Source: an uncultured Candidatus Melainabacteria bacterium
GTDB taxonomy: Bacteria > Cyanobacteriota > Vampirovibrionia > Gastranaerophilales > Gastranaerophilaceae
Assembly: GCA_934675225.1 (NCBI GenBank)
Contig: CAKUQA010000067.1
Span: 1-6,948 of the forward strand
Length of the DNA stretch: 6,948 bases
Direction: 5' to 3'
The first letter of the stretch is position 1; every line of letters starts with the position of its first letter. The notes beneath the pieces are model-generated. The model was not told the origin of the DNA. It was given only the letters and a program-made list of their open reading frames with translations, and did not search any database. A program made the translations under genes and the position numbers. This document shows, piece after piece, positions 1-5,573 of this stretch.

Positions 1-820
1 CTTTTAAAGTTTCCCAAACATAAGCAAGCAAGGCTCCTGCTGCTCTAAAACCTATTTTATATCTATCATACCCGAATGACTCTAAACTATTTGCTTGAAA
101 AACTGCTTTCAAATTATTTTCAGCAAAATTAGTATCAAAAACATTTGCAGGAATTTTAGAACAGTTATAAATTTTTGTAATTTCATCCGGCAAATCAATC
201 TTTTCATCAGGTACAATTTGAAATGGCATAATCTTTTGTTTAACAGAAGGTCCAACAACTTCTGCCGGAGCTATCCTAGTTAGTTCTGCTAATATTAGTT
301 CAAAAGGAGCTTGAGTTACTTTGAACTCTCCTGTAGAAATATCTGCATAAGAAAATCCCCATATACCACTTTTTTCTTCTTTGAAAAGAGCACAAATATA
401 ATTGTTTGAATTTTGTTGTAAAAAATCACTCTCGGTCAAAGTTCCTGATGTAATAATACGTGTAACTCCACGCTTTACAAGACCTTTTGCAAATTTAGGG
501 TCCTCCAACTGATCACATATTATTACTTTATAATTTTTTTGTACAAGCTTTTCTATATACGGATTAACAGCTTTAGCAGGAATTCCGGCCAAAGGAATTC
601 TTCCAAACTTGCCTTGTTCACGACCGGTTAAAGTCAATTCCAATTCTTTGGACATAATAACAGCGTCCTCAAAAAAGGTTTCGTAAAAATCTCCTAATCT
701 GTACAAAAGAATTTTATCCGGATTTTGATGCTTAATTTTTAAATACTCCTGCATCGCTGGAGTTAAATCTTCGACTTTGATATCAGCCGTATTGATAAGA
801 TTGATTTCTGCTTTTTTCAT
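1..820 (-). CDS. mutS: DNA mismatch repair protein MutS, N-terminal part (gene runs off the window)
   Basis: The first 273 codons of MutS, the ATPase clamp that recognises mismatches and recruits MutL; it was found by translating the minus strand from the ATG at 820-818, which stays open to base 1. The mismatch-binding domain I is clear: RLGDFYETFFEDA at about residues 41-53 contains the Phe-x-Glu wedge (F45, E47) that stacks on the mismatched base. LTLTGRE (62-68), PLAGIP (76-81) and CDQLEDPKFAKGLV (102-115) are also MutS1 landmarks. The connector domain II begins near residue 130. The position usually reading P-Y/F-H-A after AGxP is here AKA (82-84), a modest departure. MutS is usually 800-900 residues, so about two thirds, including the ATPase domain, lies outside. 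No Shine-Dalgarno is visible before the ATG, and the predicted -10 ends 7 nt upstream, so the mRNA may be leaderless. Confidence 0.96.
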   Translation of the reverse strand, partial: MKKAEINLINTADIKVEDLTPAMQEYLKIKHQNPDKILLYRLGDFYETFFEDAVIMSKELELTLTGREQGKFGRIPLAGIPAKAVNPYIEKLVQKNYKVIICDQLEDPKFAKGLVKRGVTRIITSGTLTESDFLQQNSNNYICALFKEEKSGIWGFSYADISTGEFKVTQAPFELILAELTRIAPAEVVGPSVKQKIMPFQIVPDEKIDLPDEITKIYNCSKIPANVFDTNFAENNLKAVFQANSLESFGYDRYKIGFRAAGALLAYVWETLK

Positions 821-829
821 AGTTATAAT
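801..829 (+). promoter_or_regulatory. Sigma-70-type promoter for the 858-1457 gene
   Basis: TTGATT (801-806) and a perfect TATAAT (824-829) are separated by 17 bp. The -35 lies inside the first codons of mutS on the other strand. Transcription would begin near 836 and give a leader of about 22 nt carrying the AAGGA ribosome site at 846-850. Confidence 0.65.
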
Positions 830-856
830 AATAATATAACATAATAAGGATTTCAA
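828..856 (-). promoter_or_regulatory. Sigma-70-type promoter for mutS, overlapping the divergent promoter
   Basis: Read on the minus strand, TTGAAA (856-851) and TATTAT (833-828) are 17 bp apart. The predicted start, about 7 nt after the -10, falls at 821-820, on or next to the mutS ATG. The -10 overlaps the plus-strand TATAAT by two bases, so the two polymerases should compete. An alternative is the extended -10 TGTTATATT nearby, which would still leave a leader of only about 10 nt. Confidence 0.5.
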
Positions 857-857
857 C

Positions 858-1457
858 ATGGGATGTTTAAGAAATTTTATTAGAGCAATTATTATAACAC
901 TTGCCGTTGTTGGTTTTATGGCAATTGGTGGCAAGGATTTGGTTGGTGGATATTTAAAAAATTACTTCAATCCTACAAAGGATGAAATGCTTGAAAGAGC
1001 TAAAAAAGTCGGAGATTTTTCTCACATAAATGATGAATTTGAACTTGAAAAAGCTGCCGGAATTTTGGGCTACAATGCTGTAGTAGCTGAACATAAGGCA
1101 AGTGGACAAAAAATGTTTGTTGTAGATTCCGGAGACAAGAAAATTTTGACGGAAGAAGATTTAAAATCTGATAATGTTGAAGAAAAATTATATAAAGCAA
1201 TTAGCAAAATCAAATACCAAGCAATATCAGTGGATGATTTGAAAGTAACTAAGCGAGGCACTATGCATTCATACGGTAAGGAAGTTCCTTACGTAAAATT
1301 TGAAGCAAAAGTAAAAAAATTGCCTATCGGAGATGTTGGTGGAATAGTTTCTGTAGCACAAACAAAAGAAGGTAAACCAAGGCTTTTGATTTCCGCAAAT
1401 GAAAAAAATAAATATTCTCAACTAATTTCTGATGAATTCTTTAAGAAAATTAAATAG
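858..1457 (+). CDS. Membrane-anchored protein of unknown function
   Basis: A 199-residue protein I do not recognise. A short basic N-terminus is followed by one hydrophobic segment at about residues 8-24 (rich in I, V, A and F), best read as an uncleaved signal anchor; no lipobox or cleavage site is obvious. The rest is hydrophilic and lysine-rich, with alternating charged helix and beta-like stretches (for example around 70-95 and 140-180), and would lie outside the membrane if the positive-inside rule holds. The only cysteine is C3 and no catalytic motif is seen. The start is supported by AAGGA eight bases upstream and by the promoter at 801-829. It is divergent from mutS, and its stop is only 3 nt before the structured repeat array, so the array and the tRNA may be read from the same transcript. 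Coding composition matches the neighbours. Confidence 0.85.
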   Translation: MGCLRNFIRAIIITLAVVGFMAIGGKDLVGGYLKNYFNPTKDEMLERAKKVGDFSHINDEFELEKAAGILGYNAVVAEHKASGQKMFVVDSGDKKILTEEDLKSDNVEEKLYKAISKIKYQAISVDDLKVTKRGTMHSYGKEVPYVKFEAKVKKLPIGDVGGIVSVAQTKEGKPRLLISANEKNKYSQLISDEFFKKIK

Positions 1458-1576
1458 TTTGTCGGAGTTGGTACTCTGGGAAGCGAGCAGAGGGCGAACG
1501 GTCAAAGCGCCAAGCTTTGCCGGTAGACCCGTTTAACGCGAGCGACTAAAGAAAGAATGATTGATTGTCGTTTTGT

Positions 1577-1603
1577 GTGAGAGGGTGCAAAAGCACTTTT
1601 CAC
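1577..1603 (+). other. Conserved hairpin of copy A
   Basis: GTGAGAG (1577-1583) pairs with TTTTCAC (1597-1603), using two G-U pairs. After a bulged G, GTGC (1585-1588) pairs with GCAC (1593-1596) around an AAAA loop. Copy B has the same stem with a different loop. Confidence 0.6.
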
Positions 1604-1618
1604 CACAGGGAGCTAACG

Positions 1619-1639
1619 ATGATTGTAAAAATTGAATAG
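1619..1639 (+). other. Possible six-codon mini-ORF in copy A (MIVKIE)
   Basis: ATG at 1619 is followed by five sense codons and TAG. AGGGAG (1607-1612) lies six bases upstream, a plausible ribosome site, but it also forms the 3' strand of the closing helix, so it would be hidden when the unit is folded. This may be chance: the frame is tiny and nothing shows that it is translated. Confidence 0.2.
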
Positions 1640-1700
1640 TAAAATTGATATGTCGGAGTTGGTACTCTGCCGAACAAAAGGTGACTAAATGTCACGTTTT

Positions 1701-1727
1701 GTGAGAGGGTGCGAGAGCACTTTTCAC
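1701..1727 (+). other. Conserved hairpin of copy B with GNRA-type loop
   Basis: Stem GTGAGAG (1701-1707) with TTTTCAC (1721-1727), bulged G1708, then GTGC/GCAC closed by GAGA (1713-1716). The only differences from copy A are the two A-to-G changes in the loop, so the stem is unchanged. Confidence 0.6.
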
Positions 1728-1742
1728 CACAGGGAGCTAACG

Positions 1743-1763
1743 ATGATTGTAAAAATTGAATAG
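1743..1763 (+). other. Possible six-codon mini-ORF in copy B (MIVKIE)
   Basis: Identical to the frame in copy A, with AGGGAG at 1731-1736. Sequence identity here is explained by the duplication itself and is not independent support for translation. Confidence 0.2.
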
Positions 1764-1775
1764 TAAAATTGATAT

Positions 1776-1857
1776 GTCGGAGTGGTGAAACTGGTAGACA
1801 CGTACGTTTCAGGTGCGTATGGAGTAATCCTTGAGGGTTCGAACCCCTTCTCCGACA
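1776..1857 (+). tRNA. tRNA-Leu, anticodon CAG
   Basis: A complete class II tRNA. The acceptor stem GTCGGAG (1776-1782) pairs perfectly with CTCCGAC (1850-1856), and the discriminator is A1857. The D-arm contains ACTGGTAGAC. The anticodon stem TACGT/GCGTA (1803-1807 with 1815-1819) encloses the loop TTCAGGT, giving anticodon CAG at 1810-1812, which reads CUG leucine codons. The long variable arm GGA/TCC marks it as Leu-type, and the T-arm GAGGG/CCCTT carries the standard TTCGAAC loop. CCA is not encoded, so the 3' end must be completed by CCA-adding enzyme. The gene is uninterrupted. Upstream it is preceded by the two structured repeats, which share its first eight bases and its 34-nt leader. 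A T-rich stretch (1858-1866) follows, without a clear terminator hairpin. Confidence 0.97.
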
Positions 1858-1935
1858 TTTGTTTTTAAGAACTTATCAAAGTTAGCATAATATACAAATT
1901 CTATTTCAGATTTGAATTATTAAAAGTATATACAC

Positions 1936-1964
1936 TTGAAATATTTCGTAATATATGTTAATAT
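1936..1964 (+). promoter_or_regulatory. Sigma-70-type promoter before the small interrupted gene
   Basis: TTGAAA (1936-1941) and TAATAT (1959-1964) are 17 bp apart. The predicted start falls at about 1971, the A of the ATG of the small frame, which would make a leaderless message. This fits the lack of a Shine-Dalgarno there. Confidence 0.5.
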
Positions 1965-1970
1965 AAGTAT

Positions 1971-2201
1971 ATGAGCGAATATAATGAATTGTACAAAATT
2001 CTGGATAAAGAAAAAGTGTCTCTTAAAGATTTAAGAAGTTTGACTTCAAACGAATTAGTTTCTGCTATTTAACCTTCAAAGTCTGACAAAATTCTTTTTC
2101 ACAAATACGATGTACGCTTACAAAACGGCGAATTATATTACGTTTATCTGAAAAAGTCTATCTTTGAAATTCTTACTATGGCTAATAATAGAGAAATTTA
2201 G
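1971..2201 (+). pseudogene. Small gene interrupted by an in-frame TAA; function unknown
   Basis: Read from ATG 1971, 33 codons (beginning MSEYNELYKILDKEK) run to TAA at 2070-2072. The same frame then stays open for 42 more codons, with sensible composition (for example RLQNGELYYVYLKKS), to TAG at 2199-2201. A single C-to-T change (CAA to TAA, Gln at codon 34) would explain it, giving an original protein of about 76 residues. I recognise no family. The first part is charged and helical in character; the second looks beta-rich. Alternatives are a real 33-residue peptide at 1971-2072, translation restart, readthrough or a sequencing error. TAA is an ordinary stop in the neighbouring genes, so a changed genetic code is unlikely. 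The end overlaps the convergent PSP1-domain gene by 4 nt. A good promoter lies directly upstream, so the frame is probably still transcribed. Confidence 0.5.
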
Positions 2202-3121
2202 ACGTTTCCTGTTGAACTGTTTCTGTCGTCTTCAAGTTGTTTTATATCAATATTGTTATCGTCAGCATAAGTATTCATTACAGGAACATCTATTTCTACA
2301 TTGACATCTGCATCAACCATTTCAATGTCATTTTTTAGAAATTCTTTAGTCTTACCATCTTCCATTTTTACAGCGACCTTACCACTCATAAATTGAAGAT
2401 AGCAAACTTTTCCAAGTCCATCCGGAGTCATAACAGAGGAGCCAACCGGCGGCATACCTTTTGCTGCATTTATATAATTTGAATATTCATAAGTTAGACA
2501 ACAAAGTAACCTGCCACAAGTTCCGGAAATTTTTCCTGGTGCAATAGGCATTCCTTGATCTTTTGCAAGCTTTACATTTATTGTTGCAAATTTTCTCAAA
2601 AAACTTGAACAACAGAATGGACGTCCACAAACTCCAGCGCCTTCTAATATAGAAGTTTCATCCCTAACACCAATATGACGCAAATCTATTCTAATGCGTG
2701 TAAAAACTTGGGTTAAATCTTTTAGCAACGCTCTAAAATCAACTCTTTCCGGTGCTGTATAATAGAATGTAATTTTTCTTCTGTCAAATGTAATTCTACA
2801 TTGAACTAAATTCATGTTTAATTTGTGCTGTTGAACTAAGGCTTGGCATTTAAAAAAAGATTGAACTTCTTCTTTTTTTATTTCTTCCAGAGTTTGTAAA
2901 TCTCGTTGAGAAAGCGTTCTTATTACATGAAAAGCTTCCGGTTTGTTTTTTGCGTGTTCCCATAACTTTTCAATCTGTGAATTTACTATAAAAGCTTTTA
3001 ACGCCTCTTCGCCTTTTTCTGTTCTAACCAGAACCATTTGCCCATCTTCAATATGAATTGTCTCAGGCACATTTAGTGGGTAGAATGTATTCTTTAAATA
3101 TTTAACAGCAAACTTAAACAT
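2198..3121 (-). CDS. PSP1-domain protein, RicT/YaaT-like
   Basis: A 307-residue protein whose core matches the PSP1 C-terminal domain family, which includes B. subtilis RicT (YaaT). The clearest signs are two cysteine clusters, CGRPFCC (165-171) and CGRLLCCL (202-209), separated by APGKISGT. In B. subtilis RicT works with RicA and RicF in a complex that binds iron-sulfur clusters and steers RNase Y in mRNA processing; whether that holds here is inference. The C-terminal 45 or so residues are acidic and probably flexible. Length is similar to or slightly above the family norm of about 270-300. The start ATG lies inside the end of gpsA (8-nt overlap), which suggests translational coupling; only a weak purine-rich ribosome site (GAAGAAGAAAG) precedes it. 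It is the last gene of the ribH-murQ-gpsA operon. Partner genes ricA and ricF are not in the window. Confidence 0.88.
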   Translation of the reverse strand: MFKFAVKYLKNTFYPLNVPETIHIEDGQMVLVRTEKGEEALKAFIVNSQIEKLWEHAKNKPEAFHVIRTLSQRDLQTLEEIKKEEVQSFFKCQALVQQHKLNMNLVQCRITFDRRKITFYYTAPERVDFRALLKDLTQVFTRIRIDLRHIGVRDETSILEGAGVCGRPFCCSSFLRKFATINVKLAKDQGMPIAPGKISGTCGRLLCCLTYEYSNYINAAKGMPPVGSSVMTPDGLGKVCYLQFMSGKVAVKMEDGKTKEFLKNDIEMVDADVNVEIDVPVMNTYADDNNIDIKQLEDDRNSSTGNV

Positions 3122-4115
3122 ATCTTTCTTCTTCTTTTAACTTTCTATTCATCAATTTTTCTAAAAGCGCTTGAGGAGTAATGTCAGTATAAACAGCCTC
3201 ATAAATTGCATTTGAAACAGGAACTTCAATATTTAATTTTTTAGCAAGTTCACATATCGCTTTAGATGTCTTAACACCTTCTGCAACAGAACCTAATTCT
3301 GCTAAAATATCATTAATTTTTTTACCTTTGGCAAGCATAGAACCTACTGTATAGTTTCTCGACATAGGGCTTGAACAAGTTGCAATCAAATCACCCATTC
3401 CGGAAAGTCCATATAAAGTTGAAGGATTTGCGCCAAGATTAATGCTTACTCGAACAATTTCAGCCATTCCTCTCGTCAACAATGTTCCTGTACAATTGTC
3501 ACCCAAACCCATTGTATGCGCAAAACCAGAAGCAATAGCTATTACGTTCTTTAAAGAACCTCCGAGTTCTACACCTATAACATCTGTATTTGTATAAAGT
3601 CTGAATTTTGATGGAACATTCATAGCTTTTTGTACAAATTCTGCTATTTTAATATCTTCACAAGCAACAGAAGCTGCTGTTGGCAAACCGGCAAGAACTT
3701 CTTTTGCCAAAGTCGGTCCGGAAAGAATTGCAAGTTTTTGGTCAGGCAAAACATCTTTTATAACTTCAGACATTCTCATTAAAGAAGGTACTTCAATCCC
3801 TTTAGAAGCATTTACTAAAATTTGCTCAGACTTAATACCTGCTTCTTTTAACTTTTCACATACATCACGAGTTCCAGATGTTGCAATAACAGATAAAATT
3901 ATATCAGCACCAGAAATTGCTTCTTTCAAATATGAAGAAATTTCAACCTTTTTATCAAGCTGTACTTCAAGAGGTTTTGAAGTATGTTTATTTATTCTTA
4001 AATCATCCGAGATATCTTTTTCTCTACCCCAGACAGTTATTTCGTCAAAATTGTTTGTTAATAGCCAAGCTAAAGTCAGCCCCCAACATCCTGCTCCAAG
4101 TACTGTTAATTTCAT
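3114..4115 (-). CDS. gpsA: NAD(P)-dependent glycerol-3-phosphate dehydrogenase
   Basis: GpsA reduces dihydroxyacetone phosphate to sn-glycerol 3-phosphate in the cytoplasm, supplying the backbone of membrane phospholipids. The 333 residues match the usual length. The N-terminal Rossmann fold shows GAGCWG at 7-12 (the GxGxxG dinucleotide loop; most homologues have Ser where C10 is). Further landmarks are NASKGIE (102-108), SGPTLAKEV (132-140) and GGSLKNVIAIASG (185-197), whose K189 is the expected catalytic lysine. TRGMAEI (214-220), GLSGMGDLIATC (236-247) and SPMSRNY (249-255) cover the substrate site and C-terminal domain. AAGGAG stands just before the ATG and overlaps the murQ stop (TAAAGGAG), with a 10-nt gap between the genes. 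The 3' end overlaps the PSP1-domain gene. Confidence 0.97.
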   Translation of the reverse strand: MKLTVLGAGCWGLTLAWLLTNNFDEITVWGREKDISDDLRINKHTSKPLEVQLDKKVEISSYLKEAISGADIILSVIATSGTRDVCEKLKEAGIKSEQILVNASKGIEVPSLMRMSEVIKDVLPDQKLAILSGPTLAKEVLAGLPTAASVACEDIKIAEFVQKAMNVPSKFRLYTNTDVIGVELGGSLKNVIAIASGFAHTMGLGDNCTGTLLTRGMAEIVRVSINLGANPSTLYGLSGMGDLIATCSSPMSRNYTVGSMLAKGKKINDILAELGSVAEGVKTSKAICELAKKLNIEVPVSNAIYEAVYTDITPQALLEKLMNRKLKEEERYV

Positions 4116-4125
4116 AGTCTCTCCT

Positions 4126-5019
4126 TTATACTGCCTGATAAGTTTTTAATAATTTACGCAAAACACCGCCATGTTTTTTTAGCTCAAGTCTTGCTTTTTC
4201 CGGCTCAATATTCATTAGAATTGAAACAATAGAAGTTTTTATTTCCCAATCACATTTTAATAAAGTCGCAAGAGCTGTGCTATGTGGAGTGTTTGCAATT
4301 TCTGCAACAATTCTTATCGCTCTGTCTTTGAGTTTTTCATTTGTTGCTTTTAGGTCTATCATAAAATTTTCATAAGTCTTGCCAATTTTTATCATAGAAC
4401 CTGTTGTTAACATATTCAAAATCATTTTTGTTGCAGTACCTGCTTTTAATCTGGAAGAACCTGCAATAACTTCAGGTCCGACTTCTGCACAAATTACAAT
4501 TCCTGCTTCTTCGGCAATTCTTCCTTGTGAATTGCAAGTAACACCAATTGTTTTGCAATTTACTTCTTCTGCTTTTTTCAAAACACCCATTAAATACTTT
4601 GGATTTCCACTTGCAGAAATAACAACCGCAACATCATTTTGAGTTAAAATATTTGCATCATTATAACCGAAATCAAAATTATCTTCAGCACCTTCTACAG
4701 CCACTCTAAATGCGCTATCACCACCTGCAATAATTCCTTGAACCATATCAGATGGAACACTAAATGTAGGAGGACATTCAGAAGCATCAAGAATACCTAA
4801 TCTACCTGATGTACCGGCTCCAAAGTAAAACAAATTACCGCCTTTTAAAAACTGTTTTGCGATTAAGTCAATAGCCTGTGCTATATTTTCTGTTTCTTCT
4901 TCAACAGCAAGTGCAACAAGCTTATCTTCCTCATTCATTTTTCTAACCATTTCAACAGTAGAAAGAATGTCAATATCTTTTGTATTCTCGTTTCTGTATT
5001 CGGTAATAACTTCACTCAT
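4126..5019 (-). CDS. murQ: N-acetylmuramic acid 6-phosphate etherase
   Basis: MurQ cleaves the D-lactyl ether of MurNAc 6-phosphate to give GlcNAc 6-phosphate and D-lactate, part of cell-wall sugar recycling or MurNAc uptake. The 297 residues match the family. The SIS sugar-phosphate fold is plain: FYFGAGTSGRLGILDASECP (64-83), AGGDSAF (98-104), VEGAEDN (108-114), VVISASGNP (132-140) and SSRLKAGTATK (188-198). By comparison with E. coli MurQ the catalytic acids are E81 (in SECPPT) and E112 (in GAEDN). The C-terminal helical part (about 235-297) is as in full-length members. GGAG lies seven bases before the ATG. No kinase (AnmK, MurK), PTS transporter (MurP) or NagA is adjacent; a 43-nt gap separates it from ribH upstream and 10 nt from gpsA downstream. 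It may therefore serve internal recycling rather than catabolism. Confidence 0.97.
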   Translation of the reverse strand: MSEVITEYRNENTKDIDILSTVEMVRKMNEEDKLVALAVEEETENIAQAIDLIAKQFLKGGNLFYFGAGTSGRLGILDASECPPTFSVPSDMVQGIIAGGDSAFRVAVEGAEDNFDFGYNDANILTQNDVAVVISASGNPKYLMGVLKKAEEVNCKTIGVTCNSQGRIAEEAGIVICAEVGPEVIAGSSRLKAGTATKMILNMLTTGSMIKIGKTYENFMIDLKATNEKLKDRAIRIVAEIANTPHSTALATLLKCDWEIKTSIVSILMNIEPEKARLELKKHGGVLRKLLKTYQAV

Positions 5020-5062
5020 ATCTTTACTCCATAGAAGGAATTCAACCTTCCTTTATAATAAA

Positions 5063-5524
5063 CTAAACCAATTTAAGCAAATTAGCCATTTCAATAGCAG
5101 CCTTAGCAGCATCAGAACCTTTATTTCCAGCTTTAGTACCGGCTCTTTCAATAGCTTGTTCAATATTATCTGTAGTCAAAACTCCAAATATTACAGGGAC
5201 TTCTGTCTGCAAGCTAACTTGCGCAATACCTTTAGAAACCTCTGCACATACATAATCATAGTGAGATGTTGCTCCCTTAATGACTGCCCCCAAGGTAATA
5301 ACAGCATTGTATTTACCGGTTTTTGCAAATTTTAAAGCCGCAATCGGAATTTCAAAAGCTCCTGGAACTCTTACAATGTCAATATTATCTTCTGCAACAC
5401 CATGTCGTCTAAGTTCATCAATAGCTCCTGATAAAAGTTTTGAACCGATAAAATCATTAAATCTTGATAAAATTATACAAAATTTCTCACTACCTGCAAC
5501 CAGTTGCCCTTCATAAGTTTTCAT
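5063..5524 (-). CDS. ribH: 6,7-dimethyl-8-ribityllumazine synthase
   Basis: Lumazine synthase condenses 5-amino-6-ribitylamino-uracil with 3,4-dihydroxy-2-butanone 4-phosphate, the penultimate step of riboflavin synthesis, usually as a 60-mer or pentamer. The 153 residues match the family. Motifs in order: RFND (21-24), [10 protein letters not shown] (51-60), [14 protein letters not shown] (79-92) with the catalytic H88, FGVLTTDN (113-120), and the C-terminal [13 protein letters not shown] (128-140) that binds phosphate and the neighbouring subunit. AAAGGAG sits just before the ATG, directly after a consensus promoter, so the leader is only about 14 nt. That leaves no room for an FMN riboswitch, and no other rib gene is nearby. 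It heads the operon ribH-murQ-gpsA-PSP1. Confidence 0.97.
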   Translation of the reverse strand: MKTYEGQLVAGSEKFCIILSRFNDFIGSKLLSGAIDELRRHGVAEDNIDIVRVPGAFEIPIAALKFAKTGKYNAVITLGAVIKGATSHYDYVCAEVSKGIAQVSLQTEVPVIFGVLTTDNIEQAIERAGTKAGNKGSDAAKAAIEMANLLKLV

Positions 5525-5544
5525 TTTTACTCTCCTTTGAGCAC

Positions 5545-5573
5545 ATTATACGATATACAGGCACTTTTTACAA
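5545..5573 (-). promoter_or_regulatory. Sigma-70-type promoter of the ribH-murQ-gpsA-PSP1 operon
   Basis: On the minus strand, TTGTAA (5573-5568) and a perfect TATAAT (5550-5545) are 17 bp apart. Transcription should start near 5538, just before the AAAGGAG ribosome site (5538-5532). It is the strongest promoter match on this strand. Confidence 0.75.

Larger units (their letters stand above)
1461..1651 (+). repeat. Tandem structured RNA-like unit, copy A (long form)
   Basis: First of two tandem units, 191 nt. It shares with copy B the first 18 bases (1461-1478) and a 75-nt 3' block (1577-1651, two differences, both in a hairpin loop). The 5' strand 1467-1478 (GTTGGTACTCTG) can pair with 1606-1617 (CAGGGAGCTAAC) at 11 of 12 positions, with G-U pairs allowed, closing a multibranch fold. 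A conserved hairpin at 1577-1603 has stems GTGAGAG/TTTTCAC and GTGC/GCAC around an AAAA loop. The variable arm, about 1479-1576, is much longer than in copy B and richer in G and C. It contains CAAAGC/GCTTTG (1503-1508 with 1514-1519) inside AACGG/CCGTT (1497-1501 with 1529-1533), then AGCGAC/GTCGTT (1541-1546 with 1567-1572). I recognise no known RNA family. The sense strand is inferred from the tRNA downstream and the gene upstream. Confidence 0.7.
1652..1775 (+). repeat. Tandem structured RNA-like unit, copy B (short form)
   Basis: Second unit, 124 nt, abutting the tRNA. It has the same closing helix as copy A (1658-1669 with 1730-1741). Its variable arm is a neat hairpin at 1675-1701: CAAAA/TTTTG and GTGAC/GTCAC around a TAAAT loop with one G-G mismatch. 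The conserved hairpin 1701-1727 ends in GAGA, a GNRA-type tetraloop. The block 1701-1783 matches 1577-1659 of the copy A region at 81 of 83 positions and runs on into the first eight bases of tRNA-Leu. The shared 34-nt linker after the closing helix (1742-1775) is identical in both copies and contains TAAAAT at 1764-1769, seven bases before the tRNA; a weak -10 is possible but no convincing -35 is seen. This could be an unannotated small RNA, a mobile repeat or a leader element. Confidence 0.7.

Noticed and set aside
1461..1775. T-box riboswitch before tRNA or gene
   Set aside because: No T-box antiterminator sequence (TGGNACCGCG-like), no stem I with a specifier loop and no aminoacylation or amino-acid gene downstream.
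1461..1775. CRISPR array or type III toxin-antitoxin RNA repeats
   Set aside because: Only two units, over 120 nt long and of unequal size, without spacers, cas genes or an adjacent toxin-like gene.
1776..1857. Group I intron in tRNA-Leu, as in cyanobacteria
   Set aside because: The tRNA is contiguous and has anticodon CAG; the known intron splits tRNA-Leu(UAA) in the anticodon loop.
1870..1883. Terminator after the tRNA
   Set aside because: AACTT/AAGTT is a weak 5-bp stem and the T-run comes before it rather than after.
2070..2072. Reassigned TAA stop codon
   Set aside because: Neighbouring genes (gpsA, murQ, PSP1, thioredoxin-like) end at TAA at family-typical lengths. No gene here ends in TGA, but eight genes in an AT-rich window are too few to draw a conclusion.
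5034..5050. Hairpin GAAGG/CCTTC between ribH and murQ
   Set aside because: Only 5 bp with a 7-nt loop and no T-run; it does not cover the murQ ribosome site, so neither a terminator nor a control element is supported.
4967..5335. Plus-strand reading frames opposite murQ and ribH (also at 95-283, 3917-4117, 4379-4642 and 5280-5516)
   Set aside because: They lie antisense to well-supported genes, have low-complexity composition and no ribosome sites, and are frame shadows. The minus-strand frames inside 858-1457 are rejected for the same reason.
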